From positions 12,822,501 through 12,886,500 of the forward strand of contig NC_134119.1 in assembly GCF_040939455.1 (NCBI RefSeq): a stretch of 64,000 nucleotides of DNA, written 5' to 3'. The DNA comes from Microcebus murinus (lineage: Eukaryota > Chordata > Mammalia > Primates > Cheirogaleidae). A program made the position numbers and the translations under genes. The notes beneath the pieces were generated by a model. That model made no database searches. It had not been told where the DNA came from and saw nothing but the letters and a program-made list of their open reading frames with translations. Positions 1-11,030 of the stretch are shown here, piece by piece (positions within the stretch are counted from its first letter, which is position 1; the number at the start of each line of letters is the position of its first letter).

Positions 1-3000
1 CTCGCAGAAGTGGCAGTGCGTGGAGGACGCCGCGGGGAAGCTGAAGCTGCACAAGTGCAAGGGCCCGGTGCGGCTCGGCGGCGGCAGGGCCCTGTCCAAC
101 TTCGTGCCCAAGTACTACGGGCAGGGCGGCGAGGCCTGCACCTGCGACGGCGGGGACTACAAGCTCGGCCTGGCCGGACGCCGGAAAAAGTTCTTCAAGA
201 AGCGTGAGTGTCGCGGCCTGGGCCGAGTGGGCGGGGGGACCGTGCCCGCCCGGGAGCCCCGTTGGAGCAGTGCCACGGTCACGTGTCGCCCTGCCAGGTG
301 TGGTTCCAGGAGCTGGGGAGTCAGCCACGCCCCCCAGCGCCACCCATGCCAGCGGGCTTGCTGTCACACAGAGGGAGGTCATCTGCAGGTGTGACGGCGC
401 TCTGCAGGGAGGGGGGTGACGGCTTCAGAGCCCCGCGGGGATTTTACTCCCAGTCAAGCAGCCTCCCGTCTGGAGGGCTCTGAGCTGTGGGGACAAGACC
501 AGCTTTGTGTTTTCAAAGTCCCCCTGCAGCTGCCGTGTCAGTGCGCTGGCGGGGCGGGAGCGGAGGCAGGCGCCCCAGCAGGAGGGCCGGGAGGACTCTG
601 CCCCGTCCTGGCACCGTCGGGCGGGGTCTGCAGGGGGCCACCAGGGGGCGCTCACACAGCCCAGCCTTCTTCGCCACCCACGTCCCCAGCCGAGGCAGAA
701 CGAGGCCGCTCTGCCTTCTTGGTTCCGCTCATGCTGTAAACAAGTGTCCTTTTGTCTAGTTAGTGTCATGCTTTTCACATATTTGTGCTATTTCTGGTGA
801 TTTCACTGTTCAAACGGCCCAAGCGCAGTGCTGAAGGGCTGGCTCGTGTCCTACAGAGCAAGCGCGCGTCAGAGGCACCTCCTTCGGGCGTGAGTTGTGC
901 CTGGCCGCCGGTCGGTGTGAGGGCCCCGCCGTGTGGGCGGCAGGCCGTGTGGGCGGCAGGCCGTGTGGGCGGCAGGCCGTGTGGGCGGCAGGCCGTGTGG
1001 GCGGCAGGCCGTGTGGGCGGCAGGCCGTGTGGGCGGCAGGCCGTGGTCAGAGAGAAGCGCACGAGCGAGGTTCCGTGTGGATCAGCTGAAGGCAGCGTCG
1101 GGGCCGGGGGCGCCCAGCCGCCCAGCTGCAATCCCCGGGAAGCACGGTTCGGTGTGCGCGGCAACTTTCTAGAACGTGAAGACCGTGAACACAGGAGACT
1201 AGACTATACTGGGGACGAGTGGGCAAACAGCCCGCCCAGCTGAAGGCTCAGCCTTCCTCCCACCCGGCAGGGCGGAGGAGAGGAGGGGCAGGTGGAGAGC
1301 AGGAGGGAGAGGCGGCGGACAGCAGGGCTCTGCGGCCAGCTGGCTGGAAGTGTCCCCTCCTGGCTGAGCAACTTCCACGCAGCCCACTGCTCTGGGTCAC
1401 TGGCCCAAGGACAGCCAAAGCCTAATTAGAGATTTTGGGTTATTTTTAATTGTGGTAAAATACAGGTAACGTAAAATTTACCACCTTATTTATCCCCTTG
1501 TAAGTATCCAGTTGAGTAGAGTTGAGTGTATCCACATTGTTGAGCAACCGATCTCTAGAACTGTTTCCATCCTGCAAAACGGAGACCATGTCCCCAGTCA
1601 GCACCGTCTCCCACTCCCTCCCCCCGGCCCTGGCGGCCTCCATCTGCTCTGTGTGGACCTGGCTGCTCCAGGGACCTCACGTAAGTGGAGTCATACCGCG
1701 GTTTGTCCTTTTCATGCCCTCAGGGTTCCTCCGTGTGGTGGCATGAGTGTAGTGACTCGAGCAAATTTATTCTTTAACACGCAGAAGATGCGGGCTGGCT
1801 GCTGAAGTCCCGGGCCCGCCTGTGGCCCGTCCGACTCAGAGCCACCTGGGCCTCACCCACCGCCGGCGGAGACAGCCGGCCCTCCCCAGGCCTCGCCCGT
1901 TTCTAGCCAGAGGAAGGCGCTGCAGAGCCCTTTCCCCCAAATTTTTATAGCCACGTTTCGTTGTTTTTCCTTCTTTTAATTGAGGTGAAGCTCACATCAC
2001 ATAAAACTTACCACTCTTACAATTGCACGCAACACAGGGGCACCTGACGCGTTCCGTGCTGTGCGAACAGCCCTCTCTCTAGCTCGCACGTCCATCGCCC
2101 GTGAAGCTCCCCATTCCCGCCGCGCAGCCACCGACCCGCCTCTGCAGACTCACCTGTTCTGGAGAGTTCATGCACACGGATGCCACGCGTGCCCTTCGGG
2201 GCCGGCCGCTTTTGTTGAGCCTGATGCTCTCGGTGCCCGTCCACGCTGGCACGAATCAGGACTTCATGCCTCTTTACAGGCCAATGTTCCGTCGACGGAT
2301 GCGGCACCATTTATTTGTCCATGCCTGGCTCTTTCTCGGTGTCCTCTCGGGGCGGCTGCCTGGCTCTGGGACTTCGGTCCCCCCAGTGTGATCACCTCGA
2401 GGTCCCCTCGCTGCAGTCCGGGACCTGCTTCCGGGCGGGTAGATCTCAGCAGCCATCGGGTCGCAGGCAACACGAGCCCCAGGCTTGGCAGCCCGGCGCT
2501 GTCTCGAGGAAGGGCCTGCTGCCCGGGGAGCCGGCCGGCCCTCCCCGCCTCCCTAACGCAGCGCCCCTCTGCCACCCACAGAGTACAAGGCCAGCTACGT
2601 CCGCAGTCGCGCCGTCCGCTCGCTGGCCCTCGAGGTGGACGGCGAGCTGTACCACGTAGGCCTGGACCGCGCATCCCGGCCCCGCAACCTGACCAAGCGG
2701 CACTGGCCAGGGGCCCCTGAGGACCAGGACGACAAGGAGGGCGGGGACTTCAGTGGCACCGGAGGCCTTCCAGACTACCCGGCCCCCAACCCCATTAAAG
2801 TGACACATCGGTGAGGGTCCAGGCAGAGGTCGGGGTGAAGGAGCAGGGTGGACCTTGGCCAGGGCTGCCCAGATGTGAGCCCCTGGCCGGTCCCCCTCGG
2901 GGCCTCACGGGACCCCTCCCCGCAGGTGCTACATCCTGGAGAACGACACGGTCCAGTGCGACCTGGACCTGTACAAGTCCCTGCAGGCCTGGAAGGACCA

Positions 3001-6000
3001 CAAGCTGCATATCGACCACGAGGTGAGCAGAGCGGGGTGGGGAGCACGCTCTTGCCCCGCCACCCACGCTGGCAGCGCGGAGCCCAGAGGGGCCAAGGCG
3101 GGTCCTCACCCCAGGGGCAGGAGCTCCAGTCCAGCAGCAGACGGCGTCCCCGCAGCAGGCTGTCTGAGGGAGGACAGCGTATTCGTGTCGTCCCCCTCTT
3201 TGACCGTCCTTGCAGTTAGTCCTCCCAACAAGCCCGGGGGACATATAAGCCCTCAGAGGACTTGGCTGGTTCTAGGGTGGGCCAGGACGCGAGAGCCAGC
3301 CCACCCCTTCACCGGGGCCTGGTGGACGGCGGGGCGGTCCCCTCAGCGGGTGGAACCCAAGTGCCACCTGAGCGCGGCTGCTGGGCACAAACAAGGCGGG
3401 GCTGGGCGGCCCGGGCCACGCCCTCGTCCAGCGGGAGGCTCAAGGCCGCCTCTCCTGCTCCCTCCCGCAGATAGAAACCCTGCAGAACAAAATTAAGAAC
3501 CTGAGGGAAGTCCGAGGTCACCTGAAGAAAAAGCGGCCAGAAGAATGTGACTGTCACAAAATCAGGTGAGCAGGCAGCAGAGGCACCCCCCAGGGCCCCA
3601 GCTCCCTGCAGAGCCCCTCCTGGGGACACAGCGCCCCCCTCATAATTGACTCCTTTCATTATTATTTTTTCAATCCCTATCTTCTCCCCCAAAGTAAAAA
3701 CCGAAAATTGTTAACAATCCACATCCCCGTTGCCAGCCAGGGTTGCACAGGGAACCACGCCCGGGCTTGTGTGCGCAGAGCTGGTGGCGGGCGGGGGGAA
3801 GGGCCTTTCAGAGATCGCCCGCGGGGCTTGAGGTCCACGCGCCAGCTCCGCGCCCCTCCGGCCCAAAGGACAGACCCCCAGAGCAGCCCTGTCCAATAGC
3901 ACGTTCCGCGCTACGCAAGTGGGCTGGTCTGCCCTGTCCAGTGTGACAGCCACTAACCACGTGTGGCTACTGAGCACTGAACCGGGGCCAGTGTCACCAA
4001 GGAGGAGGATCTTTTATTTTACTCATTTTAAACATGCGGCCAGTGGCTACTGTACTGGGCAGCAGAGCGCAGGCTCCCGTGCCGGCCCCACCGAGCGTGC
4101 GGTGGCCGGAGGGAGGTCAGCCTCCAGCTGCTTCTAGCCTTGGCTCAGTTACGCCTACCCCAGCCTGGCCGGGGTCTTCAACCAGAGGCCCCTGCTCATG
4201 CTTGGAGGAAGGAGCCAGCCAGGCAGGGAGCTGCCACCCGGGGACAGTGCAGTGCCCTCCCCACACCAGCCCAGACAGGAGGGGGGCAACGCGTGGGAGC
4301 CCGGGGGGGGGGGGACCGCAGCCTCTGAGGCCTGGGGCTGGGCTCTGTTGCAGTTACCACACGCAGCACAAGGGCCGCCTCAAGCACAAAGGCTCCAGTC
4401 TGCATCCTTTCAGGTAAGGGCGGCCTAAGGTCTGGGGGAGGCGGGCGCGCCTCCCTCCCTTAAGCCCTGGCCTTTCCCTGGGAAGTCCGCGGCGGCCCCT
4501 CACGCCCCCAGATCAACGTGGAGGCCTCCAGACGCCCCCTCGTGGCCAGGGGGGACAGCTGCATCCCGGCAAGCAGGGGCAGGACACGAGTCCCAGGAGC
4601 CACCTCACTCTCTCTGCTGCCTGGGAGGACGGAACGCCCCAGCTGTGCCTTGGACCCACACTGCTCTGCCCTGGCTCTCTGCTGGGGAGGCTCAGCCCAG
4701 CCCAGCCCCGAGGGGGGACAGGAAGAGTCAGGGCCATGGGTCCTTCAGAGGCCCGAGGTGTGTGTGGCCCCGTGCCCACAGGAAGGGTCTGCAGGAGAAG
4801 GACAAGGTGTGGCTGCTGCGGGAGCAGAAGCGCAAGAAGAAACTCCGCAAGCTGCTCAAGCGCCTGCAGAACAACGACACGTGCAGCATGCCGGGCCTCA
4901 CGTGCTTCACGCACGACAACCAGCACTGGCAGACGGCGCCTCTCTGGACACGTGAGCAAGCCCGCGGCGGGCCCAGGGCGGGACGGGCAGGCTGGAGCCC
5001 CGGGGCCAAGAAACTGCTCTGCTTGGCGCAGTGACCCGCCTTGCCCCACGCTTGTGAGGGCTGCGCTGCCAGACCTGTAGGTCTCTCAGACACAGGTTGC
5101 CTGACGGCAGGGGTTCCGCGTTCCCACCTGTCACCTGAGGGCCCCGGGCCGTCCCTGGCGGGAAGCGCTGCTCCCCGCAGGCTCAGGCCGTGCTCTCTTC
5201 CCTCGGCAGTGGGGCCCTTCTGCGCCTGCACCAGCGCCAACAACAACACGTACTGGTGCATGAGGACAATCAACGAGACCCACAATTTCCTCTTCTGTGA
5301 ATTTGCAACCGGCTTCCTAGAGTACTTTGATCTCAACACAGACCCCTACCAGGTACAGACGACAGGAGCTGGGGAAACGAGGACGTGGGGGGGGGGGTGT
5401 GCACAGGTGCTGCCACGGAGGCACGCCACGCCCAGGGAAGTTGTGACAAATTTTCCAAATCCCATTGAGTTCCCAAGCCATTGAGAGTTCCATCAGCCCT
5501 TTTCTGGCCCCACCTTCCCGCGTGGGGAATACATCGTATAGCTTCTCCCTCCAGCTCGGGCACCTGTCAACATCCAACGGGCTTTGCAGGAACTCGTGAG
5601 GACTCCTGAAACTGGAGCTGCAGTTCAGGCCAAATGTTGCACATTCCAGGGCCTTCAGGGACCGTGCAGATAACGTGCCAGTAACATTCACAAAGCACTT
5701 GCCCGCCACGCACTTTGCTGAGTGCTTCTGTACCTTAAATCGTCTAAACACACACGCGACCGAAGTGTCTGGTAATTGCAACACGAGCCCTGGCAACGGC
5801 ACAGTCACTGCCGAGCTGCAGCATTAGCCTTTGTCTGTAACGTGGCTTTGATACTGTCCAACCTTCAACCTTTTAAGGAGACCTTGAAACAGTTCTTTAA
5901 AGGAAACCTGATTTTTAAATGTCAGCAGCTCAATTGCTTTGTTTTAATTACCACACAGGCTACGGGTCTGTCCTCTTAGATAGGTTCATCCTGGTACTTT

Positions 6001-9000
6001 AGCAAAGGAGTGGCAGAGGGTACAGGTCAGTCGGTCACCAGTAGTCCCAGACTAGGCTGGGACCCAGCTCACTCACCCGTCCTTTTGCAAATAGCAGTTT
6101 TCCAGTCAGGAGGAGCTGAGGGACTTGGAGGTTTCTTTCCAAGCTTGGCGAGTTTCCTCACCCGTGGCTCCAGAAATCCAGCATTAAGCACACAGAGCTT
6201 TTATTCTCATGAATTTTCATTCAAGGTCCTCATTACGAGGACCTGGTGGGGCTAGAAGCCATAAAGTCACCTAACTTCTCCAAACCCTGGCTCTTGCAGA
6301 AGTGGAGGCTGGAGCGAGCAGGCCGCTAGCCCGCAGCACCTTGCACTCCCAGCCTGCCTAAAATGTTCCCCCCGGTTGGCGGAAGAGGGTGGCAGGGAGG
6401 GTCCCTGGACTCACCTTGCTGACAACCTGCCTTTCTTCCAACCAGCTGATGAATGCAGTGAACACGCTGGACAGGGAGGTCCTCAATCAGCTACACGTAC
6501 AGCTCATGGAGCTGAGGAGCTGCAAGGGTTACAAGCAGTGTAACCCCCGGACTCGAAACATGGACCTGGGTGAGTAGTTCCATAGGAAGGACCTTTGGAG
6601 GTCTTGTCTACCCCAAGAGCGAGCTCAGAATTACCAGGAATTGGGAGGTGATACAATTCAAGACAAGTCATCTGGAAGGCTGTGGATGGCCCCCGCCCAG
6701 GGCAGGCAGTAGGCCTTCGCTGAGCTGTGCTTCCCGAGAGAGGAGCACCTAGCCCAACCGCACGGTAAACACAGAGTTCCCGCTCATTTCGTTTTCCTGC
6801 CTTTTGTGCATTCATTCATTCAACAAACATTTACTAAGAAGTTATACCAGAAACCCTGTTGGTTCCTGGAAAGCAAACAGATGACCATCCTCGCTGACCC
6901 TGCGTGGAGCTGACATTTTCTAGGGACAACAGTCCATATGGGGGAGCCTCTTGCTTACATGGAGAGTTTCAAACAGGATGGTGTGTCAGCCGTGGGTGGG
7001 GCACCGTTCAGGTGCAGGTCAGGCCTTTGAACTGAGTCCGGAAGAGCAGGAAGCAGTCACGCAGTGAGAAAACACGGAGGCACTGCGGGAGACGGAGGTG
7101 TGAGGACCAGACAGGAGCCCTGCGTGGCCAGAGCCAGCACAAGTGAGGGTACTGGAGTGGCAGGAGGGTGTCGAAGGCCACCTGTAGTACAGGGCTTAGC
7201 AGGCCACAGCAGAGGGTTTAGACTTCATGCTGGTACATCGAGTAGCCAACAGGGTTTTTTAAGCTAGGTACTGAAACAGTCTACATTTAAAAGGACACTC
7301 TAATTGCTAAATGGAATTGTATGAGGAATATTAGTTAAGATGACAGTTACCCAGGAGCTAGGGTGGGGGCCTGGAACTACGGGGGGAGCAGTGGAGATAG
7401 AAGACGATGGACTTCAGATGCCAGTGGGGAAGCCCACAGAACATGGTGGTGGGGCCGGCAGAGGACAGAAAGTTAAGAGTCTCAGACAATCCGTGGGTTG
7501 TGTGGGGCAGGGCAAAAGCAGCAGTTCTGAGTTTTAAGATGAAAGACACTGTTCACGTATTAGCCACAACAAAATGCAGAGGGAGTAGCCTAAAAACTTG
7601 CGGTATTTGGAGGACCTTGGAGAGTTTTTAAGTATAGCTGGTAAGACACCTAGAGTTCATGTCAGGAAAATGACTAAGCAGCTTAGGAGGAAGAATTCAG
7701 ATGGTACAGTCAGACAGCAAACATGTTTACAGAAGACGCGGCAATAACACTGCCTGAGGAGGAGCCTAAAATCAGAATCCTCACCAGGGGCTTCCGAACA
7801 TCTGCCAGTCAAGTGCCACTCTCACAGTCAAAGTTGCAATCACGTATTGATCACCATGTGCCAGGCGCTGTGTGCATTAGCCAATAATCCTTATGATGAC
7901 CCTCTGCGGTGAATCATCTTATCCTTACTTTATGGATGAGTGACATGAACCAGGTCAGCTGACTCCAAACCCATGTACTGGATCACACTGCTGGAAGCTG
8001 TCCCAAGAGCCAGGACACAGGGATCTCCCTCCTGCCACACCTTTTTCAGCGCACTTGGCTTTCTGTCCTTTGAAGAGTAGGTGTTCATGCCCATGTCTGC
8101 CTCCCCCATCGAGACTAAGGTCAGTGTTGAATGAAGGCATCGTGAACCTAAGACTGACATGCTGACACTAGAGTGTAGGCGATCTAAGGCTACCTGGGAG
8201 ACTTAGGGAAAGTTCCACTCATAATTAACTCTGAGGAGGGAACACTATGAACATCATGGTATTGCGACAAAAAGCCTGAGATGGTTTTCTGGGTACTTCC
8301 TAGAAGCAGTTATAAAGCTTGTCATTGCTTGTACCATTTTTGCCCTAAACTACCTGTTCCTATTTTTTTCATTTCTCCCTCATTTAGGACTTAAAGATGG
8401 AGGCAGCTATGAACAATACAGGTATTTAGTTTTGTTATTAAATCCTGAGGAAAGTTCTCGTGTCTTGGCCCATCCTTCAGTCCCATCTCTGAGAGGCTGC
8501 ACCAGTCGTTAAGAGATGGCCCTTCCTCTGGTCAGCCAGGGGCCTGGACCACCCATCAGTGCTAGGTGTCACTTAGGAAACCTTCTTTGTATAGTTCTTT
8601 GGGGATGACTTTTTCTTTCTTGGTGATGGTTAACACTCATTCTCCTTTTTACACTTGTAAACTTAGGCAGTTTCAGCGTCGAAAGTGGCCAGAAATGAAG
8701 AGACCTTCTTCCAAATCACTGTGAGTTGAGGAACCAGCTACACCAAGAGCTCTGGTTCTGACTGCTTCGTTTTTCCAAGGCTATTCTGTGTGCATGCCAG
8801 TTCTTATCTGTCACCCTCACTTGTCCCCATGAGAGGGGAAGCCGTAATGGGAGTCTTTCCTGTAAGAAAACATACCTGAATCCATTTCATGTTTTAGATT
8901 AATACCTTGTTGAATAAACTGTTGCTCTCGCCATAATCTGTGCTTGGTAAACTCAAGCTATTCCTTGGAGGTTGGGAAGCATTTAAATATCACAGTTGCC

Positions 9001-10396
9001 AGACATCTTGAAGGCTGTGGCTGCAAAAGGGCTAGCTGGTCCACAACATCAGCAGTAGGATGGCCTCATTAAATCGTTTCCCAAAAGTCTCTCTCCAGTG
9101 CCAAGAGAGGCTGACAGGGACTAAGTGGAGACTGTGACAACCTGGAAAGTTCACCTGTGGTCTAGAGGGAGCGGCTAGTTTGTTCCCTGCAGGCATGGAG
9201 TACAGCTTGTCAAGTTTTCTAATTCATCCAAAAAATCCAAAAATGCAGGTATGTGTGGGAAGTCTTTAACCACTTCGGTACGGCGCTCACCAGCCACGAT
9301 ACCTTGCCCGCAGCCGGCACTCACAGTCTGCACGGTAGTCTGTGCTGTGCATTGACGACGAGTCCGTTTTGCTCTTGTATGATGAGGAAAGCTTGAAAGC
9401 ACTGAAAGCTTGTTTTACTTTACAGGCAATTTTACTTGTCATGTAAATCAGAATAGGTAACATAGACATATATGTTTTCATTACGTTATTTTTTTTTATT
9501 TTTTTTTTTTGAGACAGAGTCTCGCTTTGTTGCCCAGGCTAGAGTGAGTGCCATGGCATCAGCCTAGCTCACAGCAACCTCAAACTCCTGGGCTCAAGCG
9601 ATTCTCCTGCCTCAGCCTCCCGGCATGCGCCACCATGCCCAGCTAATTTTTTCTATATATATTAGGTGGCCAATTAATTTCTATTTATAGTAGAGACGGG
9701 GTCTCGCTCTTGCTCAGGCTGGTTCCGAACTCCTGACCTCGAGCAATCCGCCCGCCTCGGCCTCCTAGAGTGCTGGGATTACAGGCGTGAGCCACCACGC
9801 CCGGCCTCATTACATTATTTTTAAATGTTCACAATTTTATTTTGATAAATGAAAAATTAGAAAAGTCGTATCACGGCTGTCAGCTAAAGTCGCTGTGTGC
9901 GTTCTTCTGTAGAAGAACTATCGACTGTAGTCGACGCTGGCACCAAAGTGGTTAACATTGGCAACGAATTTGACATTAATTTACCATTCCAGCAAAAAAA
10001 GCACCAAGTTTGCAACCTCTGGTCTCCTCATGTCTTCCTTTATATGCATACATACCTATGTGGTTTTACCAGGACATTAATAATGGACCAGCTAAGCATT
10101 TCTTTGCTGCTTCCAGAGTTAAGAGCAGACTCGTCTTTAACCACTACTCACCCAGATCTTTAAATGCCATCTCTGCCAGGCACTGGACGTGTAAGCAACT
10201 AAAAATTGGGATGATTAGACAGTAGCAGTCTCTTTCTGAAAGACCCAAAAATACTCATTCTCGGCAGCCACATCCTTAAAGCAAAGCTTACTCAGCTGTG
10301 GGACTGATTAAGAATCAAAGCAGCATGATACTCACAAGCTAAGATGAATCTGTTTTGTTCTACAGGGGACAACTGTGGGAAGGCTGGGAAGGTTAA
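1..10396 (+). CDS. SULF2: SULF2, extracellular heparan-sulfate 6-O-endosulfatase, 3' half (11 exons)
   Basis: Joined exons 2-203, 2582-2810, 2926-3022, 3471-3565, 4354-4413, 4782-4951, 5210-5352, 6446-6569, 8388-8421, 8667-8720 and 10366-10396 give one open frame of 412 codons ending at TAA 10394-10396. All ten visible introns are GT-AG and all phases agree. I recognise the protein as the C-terminal half of SULF2. This enzyme is secreted and cell-surface bound, and removes 6-O-sulfate from heparan sulfate, altering growth-factor and Wnt signalling. The catalytic N-terminal domain lies upstream of the window. What is present is the basic hydrophilic, heparin-binding domain and the C-terminal domain. 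Candidate furin-type sites are RSR and TKR in the second exon. Paralogue SULF1 is the alternative, but the neighbour NCOA3 and the C-terminus QLWEGWEG favour SULF2. Confidence 0.95.
2..203 (+). CDS. SULF2: SULF2 exon w1 (5' end outside window or unseen)
   Basis: The frame from position 2 reads through to a GTGAGT donor at 204. It encodes a Cys-rich and Lys/Arg-rich stretch including [15 protein letters not shown] and GRRKKFFKK, typical of the hydrophilic domain. No acceptor is visible, so the exon starts at or before the window edge. The codon split at the junction joins to CAG (Gln). Confidence 0.9.
931..1042. repeat. 16-bp minisatellite, 7 exact copies
   Basis: The unit gtgtgggcggcaggcc repeats seven times without a mismatch. 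As 16 is not a multiple of 3, the array stays open in several frames and gives spurious GRRP-type ORFs. Confidence 0.95.
1436..1775 (-). repeat. L1 3'-UTR-like fragment (L1M/HAL1 type), antisense
   Basis: The segment starts with tttttaattgtggtaaaata and continues through accatctctagaac-like and aagtggagtcatac-like motifs known from the reverse strand of old L1 3' ends. It is diverged and GC-shifted. Family assignment is from memory of the consensus. Confidence 0.6.
1970..2310 (-). repeat. Second L1 3'-UTR-like fragment, antisense
   Basis: It begins cttttaattgaggtgaagct and follows the same order of motifs as the copy 500 bp upstream, through ttcatgcctctttacaggcc. It is strongly CpG-enriched relative to the usual AT-rich consensus. 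Confidence 0.5.
2582..2810 (+). CDS. SULF2: SULF2 exon w2
   Basis: The acceptor cacccacag precedes 2582 and a GTGAGG donor follows 2810. The exon encodes the region [13 protein letters not shown] through NPIKVTHR. It carries two basic sites that fit furin cleavage of SULF2 into two disulfide-linked chains (RSR near the start, TKR before HWPG), and an N-glycosylation sequon NLT. Confidence 0.95.
2926..3022 (+). CDS. SULF2: SULF2 exon w3
   Basis: Acceptor cccgcag, donor gtgagc. It encodes [20 protein letters not shown] and on to HIDHE, with a sequon NDT and two cysteines. Confidence 0.95.
3471..3565 (+). CDS. SULF2: SULF2 exon w4
   Basis: Acceptor cctcccgcag, donor gtgagc. It encodes [20 protein letters not shown] and then [11 protein letters not shown], a predicted coiled-coil-like and strongly basic part of the hydrophilic domain. 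Confidence 0.95.
3883..4067. repeat. hAT-like non-autonomous DNA transposon copy
   Basis: Imperfect inverted ends (gcagccctgtccaatagc on the left, ggctactgtactgggcagc on the right) enclose the motif ccacgtgtggctactgagcac. This is a widespread mammalian MER-type pattern. I do not assign the family. Confidence 0.5.
4354..4413 (+). CDS. SULF2: SULF2 exon w5
   Basis: Acceptor ctgttgcag, donor gtaagg; 60 nt encoding [19 protein letters not shown], a basic peptide. Confidence 0.95.
4782..4951 (+). CDS. SULF2: SULF2 exon w6
   Basis: Acceptor gcccacag, donor gtgagc. It encodes [20 protein letters not shown] and on to the cluster [13 protein letters not shown], then CSMPGLTCF. This is the end of the hydrophilic domain and the start of the C-terminal domain. 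Confidence 0.95.
5210..5352 (+). CDS. SULF2: SULF2 exon w7
   Basis: Acceptor cctcggcag, donor gtacag. It encodes [20 protein letters not shown] and continues to LNTDPYQ, with N-glycosylation sequons NNT and NET. The motif is highly conserved between SULF1 and SULF2 and resembles glucosamine-6-sulfatase C-termini. Confidence 0.95.
6446..6569 (+). CDS. SULF2: SULF2 exon w8
   Basis: Acceptor tccaaccag, donor gtgagt. It encodes [20 protein letters not shown] and on to [17 protein letters not shown]. Confidence 0.95.
6805..7700. repeat. Old LINE (L2-like) fragment
   Basis: The segment opens with gcattcattcattcaacaaacatttac and continues with tgacattttctag and later gcagtggagatagaag motifs. This order is known from ancient mammalian LINE fragments. 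It is much diverged and the family is uncertain. Confidence 0.4.
7838..8005 (+). repeat. MIR SINE
   Basis: The motifs ccatgtgccaggcgctgtg, aatccttatgatgaccct and tttatggatgag appear in MIR order, then ggtcagctgactccaaaccc. An old tRNA-derived SINE. Confidence 0.7.
8388..8421 (+). CDS. SULF2: SULF2 exon w9 (34-nt micro-exon)
   Basis: Acceptor tcatttag, donor gtattt. It encodes [10 protein letters not shown] with split codons at both ends. Its short length fits the small 3' exons of SULF2. Confidence 0.9.
8667..8720 (+). CDS. SULF2: SULF2 exon w10
   Basis: Acceptor aacttag, donor gtgagt; 54 nt encoding [17 protein letters not shown]. Confidence 0.92.
9266..9955. mobile_element. piggyBac-type non-autonomous transposon (MITE) with TTAA target duplication
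   Basis: TTAA at 9266-9269 is followed by ccacttcggtacggcgc. The other end reads gctggcaccaaagtgg and then TTAA at 9952-9955. The ends are inverted repeats (CCACTTcGGT against CCACTTtGGT), which with TTAA is diagnostic of piggyBac transposition. Near the right end lie a perfect 8-bp-stem palindrome at 9901-9918 and a second small hairpin at about 9922-9933. An antisense Alu (9490-9806) splits the element, leaving about 350 bp of its own sequence and no transposase. The mouse lemur is known for young piggyBac families. Confidence 0.85.
9490..9806 (-). repeat. Alu dimer (lemur type), antisense, inside the piggyBac element
   Basis: T-rich start, gagacagagtctcgctttgt, linker tatatatattaggtggccaa, and end ccaccacgcccggcc. 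The flanks repeat cattac(g/a)ttatt (9479 and 9808), the target duplication. Confidence 0.95.
10366..10396 (+). CDS. SULF2: SULF2 last coding exon w11 and stop
   Basis: Acceptor gttctacag. It encodes the conserved C-terminal end [10 protein letters not shown] followed by TAA at 10394-10396. Confidence 0.95.
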
Positions 10397-11024
10397 CAGC
10401 GATGGACCTCCAAAAACGGAGCGGCACCACCTGCGTGTACAGGCAGTGAAAAGTCGTGTGTGATTTCCGGCAGCCGGACGCCTGAGACAGCTCGCTTTCC
10501 GTCGACAAGGCAGATTCTGGAGGATAACCGTCAGGAGCACAGGGAGCTGCAGGAAGTCCGTTTCTGCCCCTGCTTTTGCTTTGGGTCATACCTCACCAGC
10601 TGCACAAAATGCACTGTCCCATATCAGAAAGCCACCACTAACCCTCCCTGAGAGGCTCACACGGGAAAAAGAACAGAAAGAGATTTTCTTGGAAATTTCC
10701 CCTAAGGGTGAAAGTCACTGGAATTTTTTTAAATCATAGGGGAGAAACAACCCTGTTTTAAATCCTTTTATTCTCTGGGTTCGTCACAAAGGAAGAACTA
10801 AGCAGCAGGACAGAGGCGACTTGCAGAGTCTGTAAACAGTGCAAAGACTATGACAATGAGTCAACAGCACAAAAGAAATGACATTTACTTAGCACTGTCA
10901 CTCCGGCTGCCTCTGAAGAAACTGCCTTCACTGTATATATGTGACTATTTACATGTAACCAACATGGGAACTTTTAGGGGAATCTGACTAATAAGAAATC
11001 CCAATTTTCAAGAGTGGTGGTGTC

Positions 11025-11030
11025 AATAAA
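11025..11030 (+). terminator. Poly(A) signal AATAAA, proximal SULF2 candidate
   Basis: gtcaataaacg in the SULF2 3'UTR, followed within 20 bases by a GT-rich stretch (ctctgtggccagtgt). Confidence 0.5.

Larger units (their letters stand above)
204..2581 (+). other. SULF2 intron w1-w2
   Basis: This GC-rich intron holds a 16-bp minisatellite (931-1042) and two old antisense L1 3'-end fragments (about 1436-1775 and 1970-2310). Open frames across it have no splice-consistent partner and follow from high GC content. No other gene is seen. Confidence 0.8.
6570..8387 (+). other. SULF2 intron w8-w9
   Basis: It contains an L2-like fragment (about 6805-7700) and a MIR copy (about 7838-8005). Nothing else is recognised; the open frames here are short and unsupported. 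Confidence 0.7.

Noticed and set aside
785..1243. Arg/Gly-rich ORF over the minisatellite
   Set aside because: The 16-bp repeat opens several frames at once; there is no start context or homology.
10..2810. Many long open frames on both strands in the SULF2 start region
   Set aside because: High GC content lowers stop frequency; only the frame that splices consistently matches a known protein.
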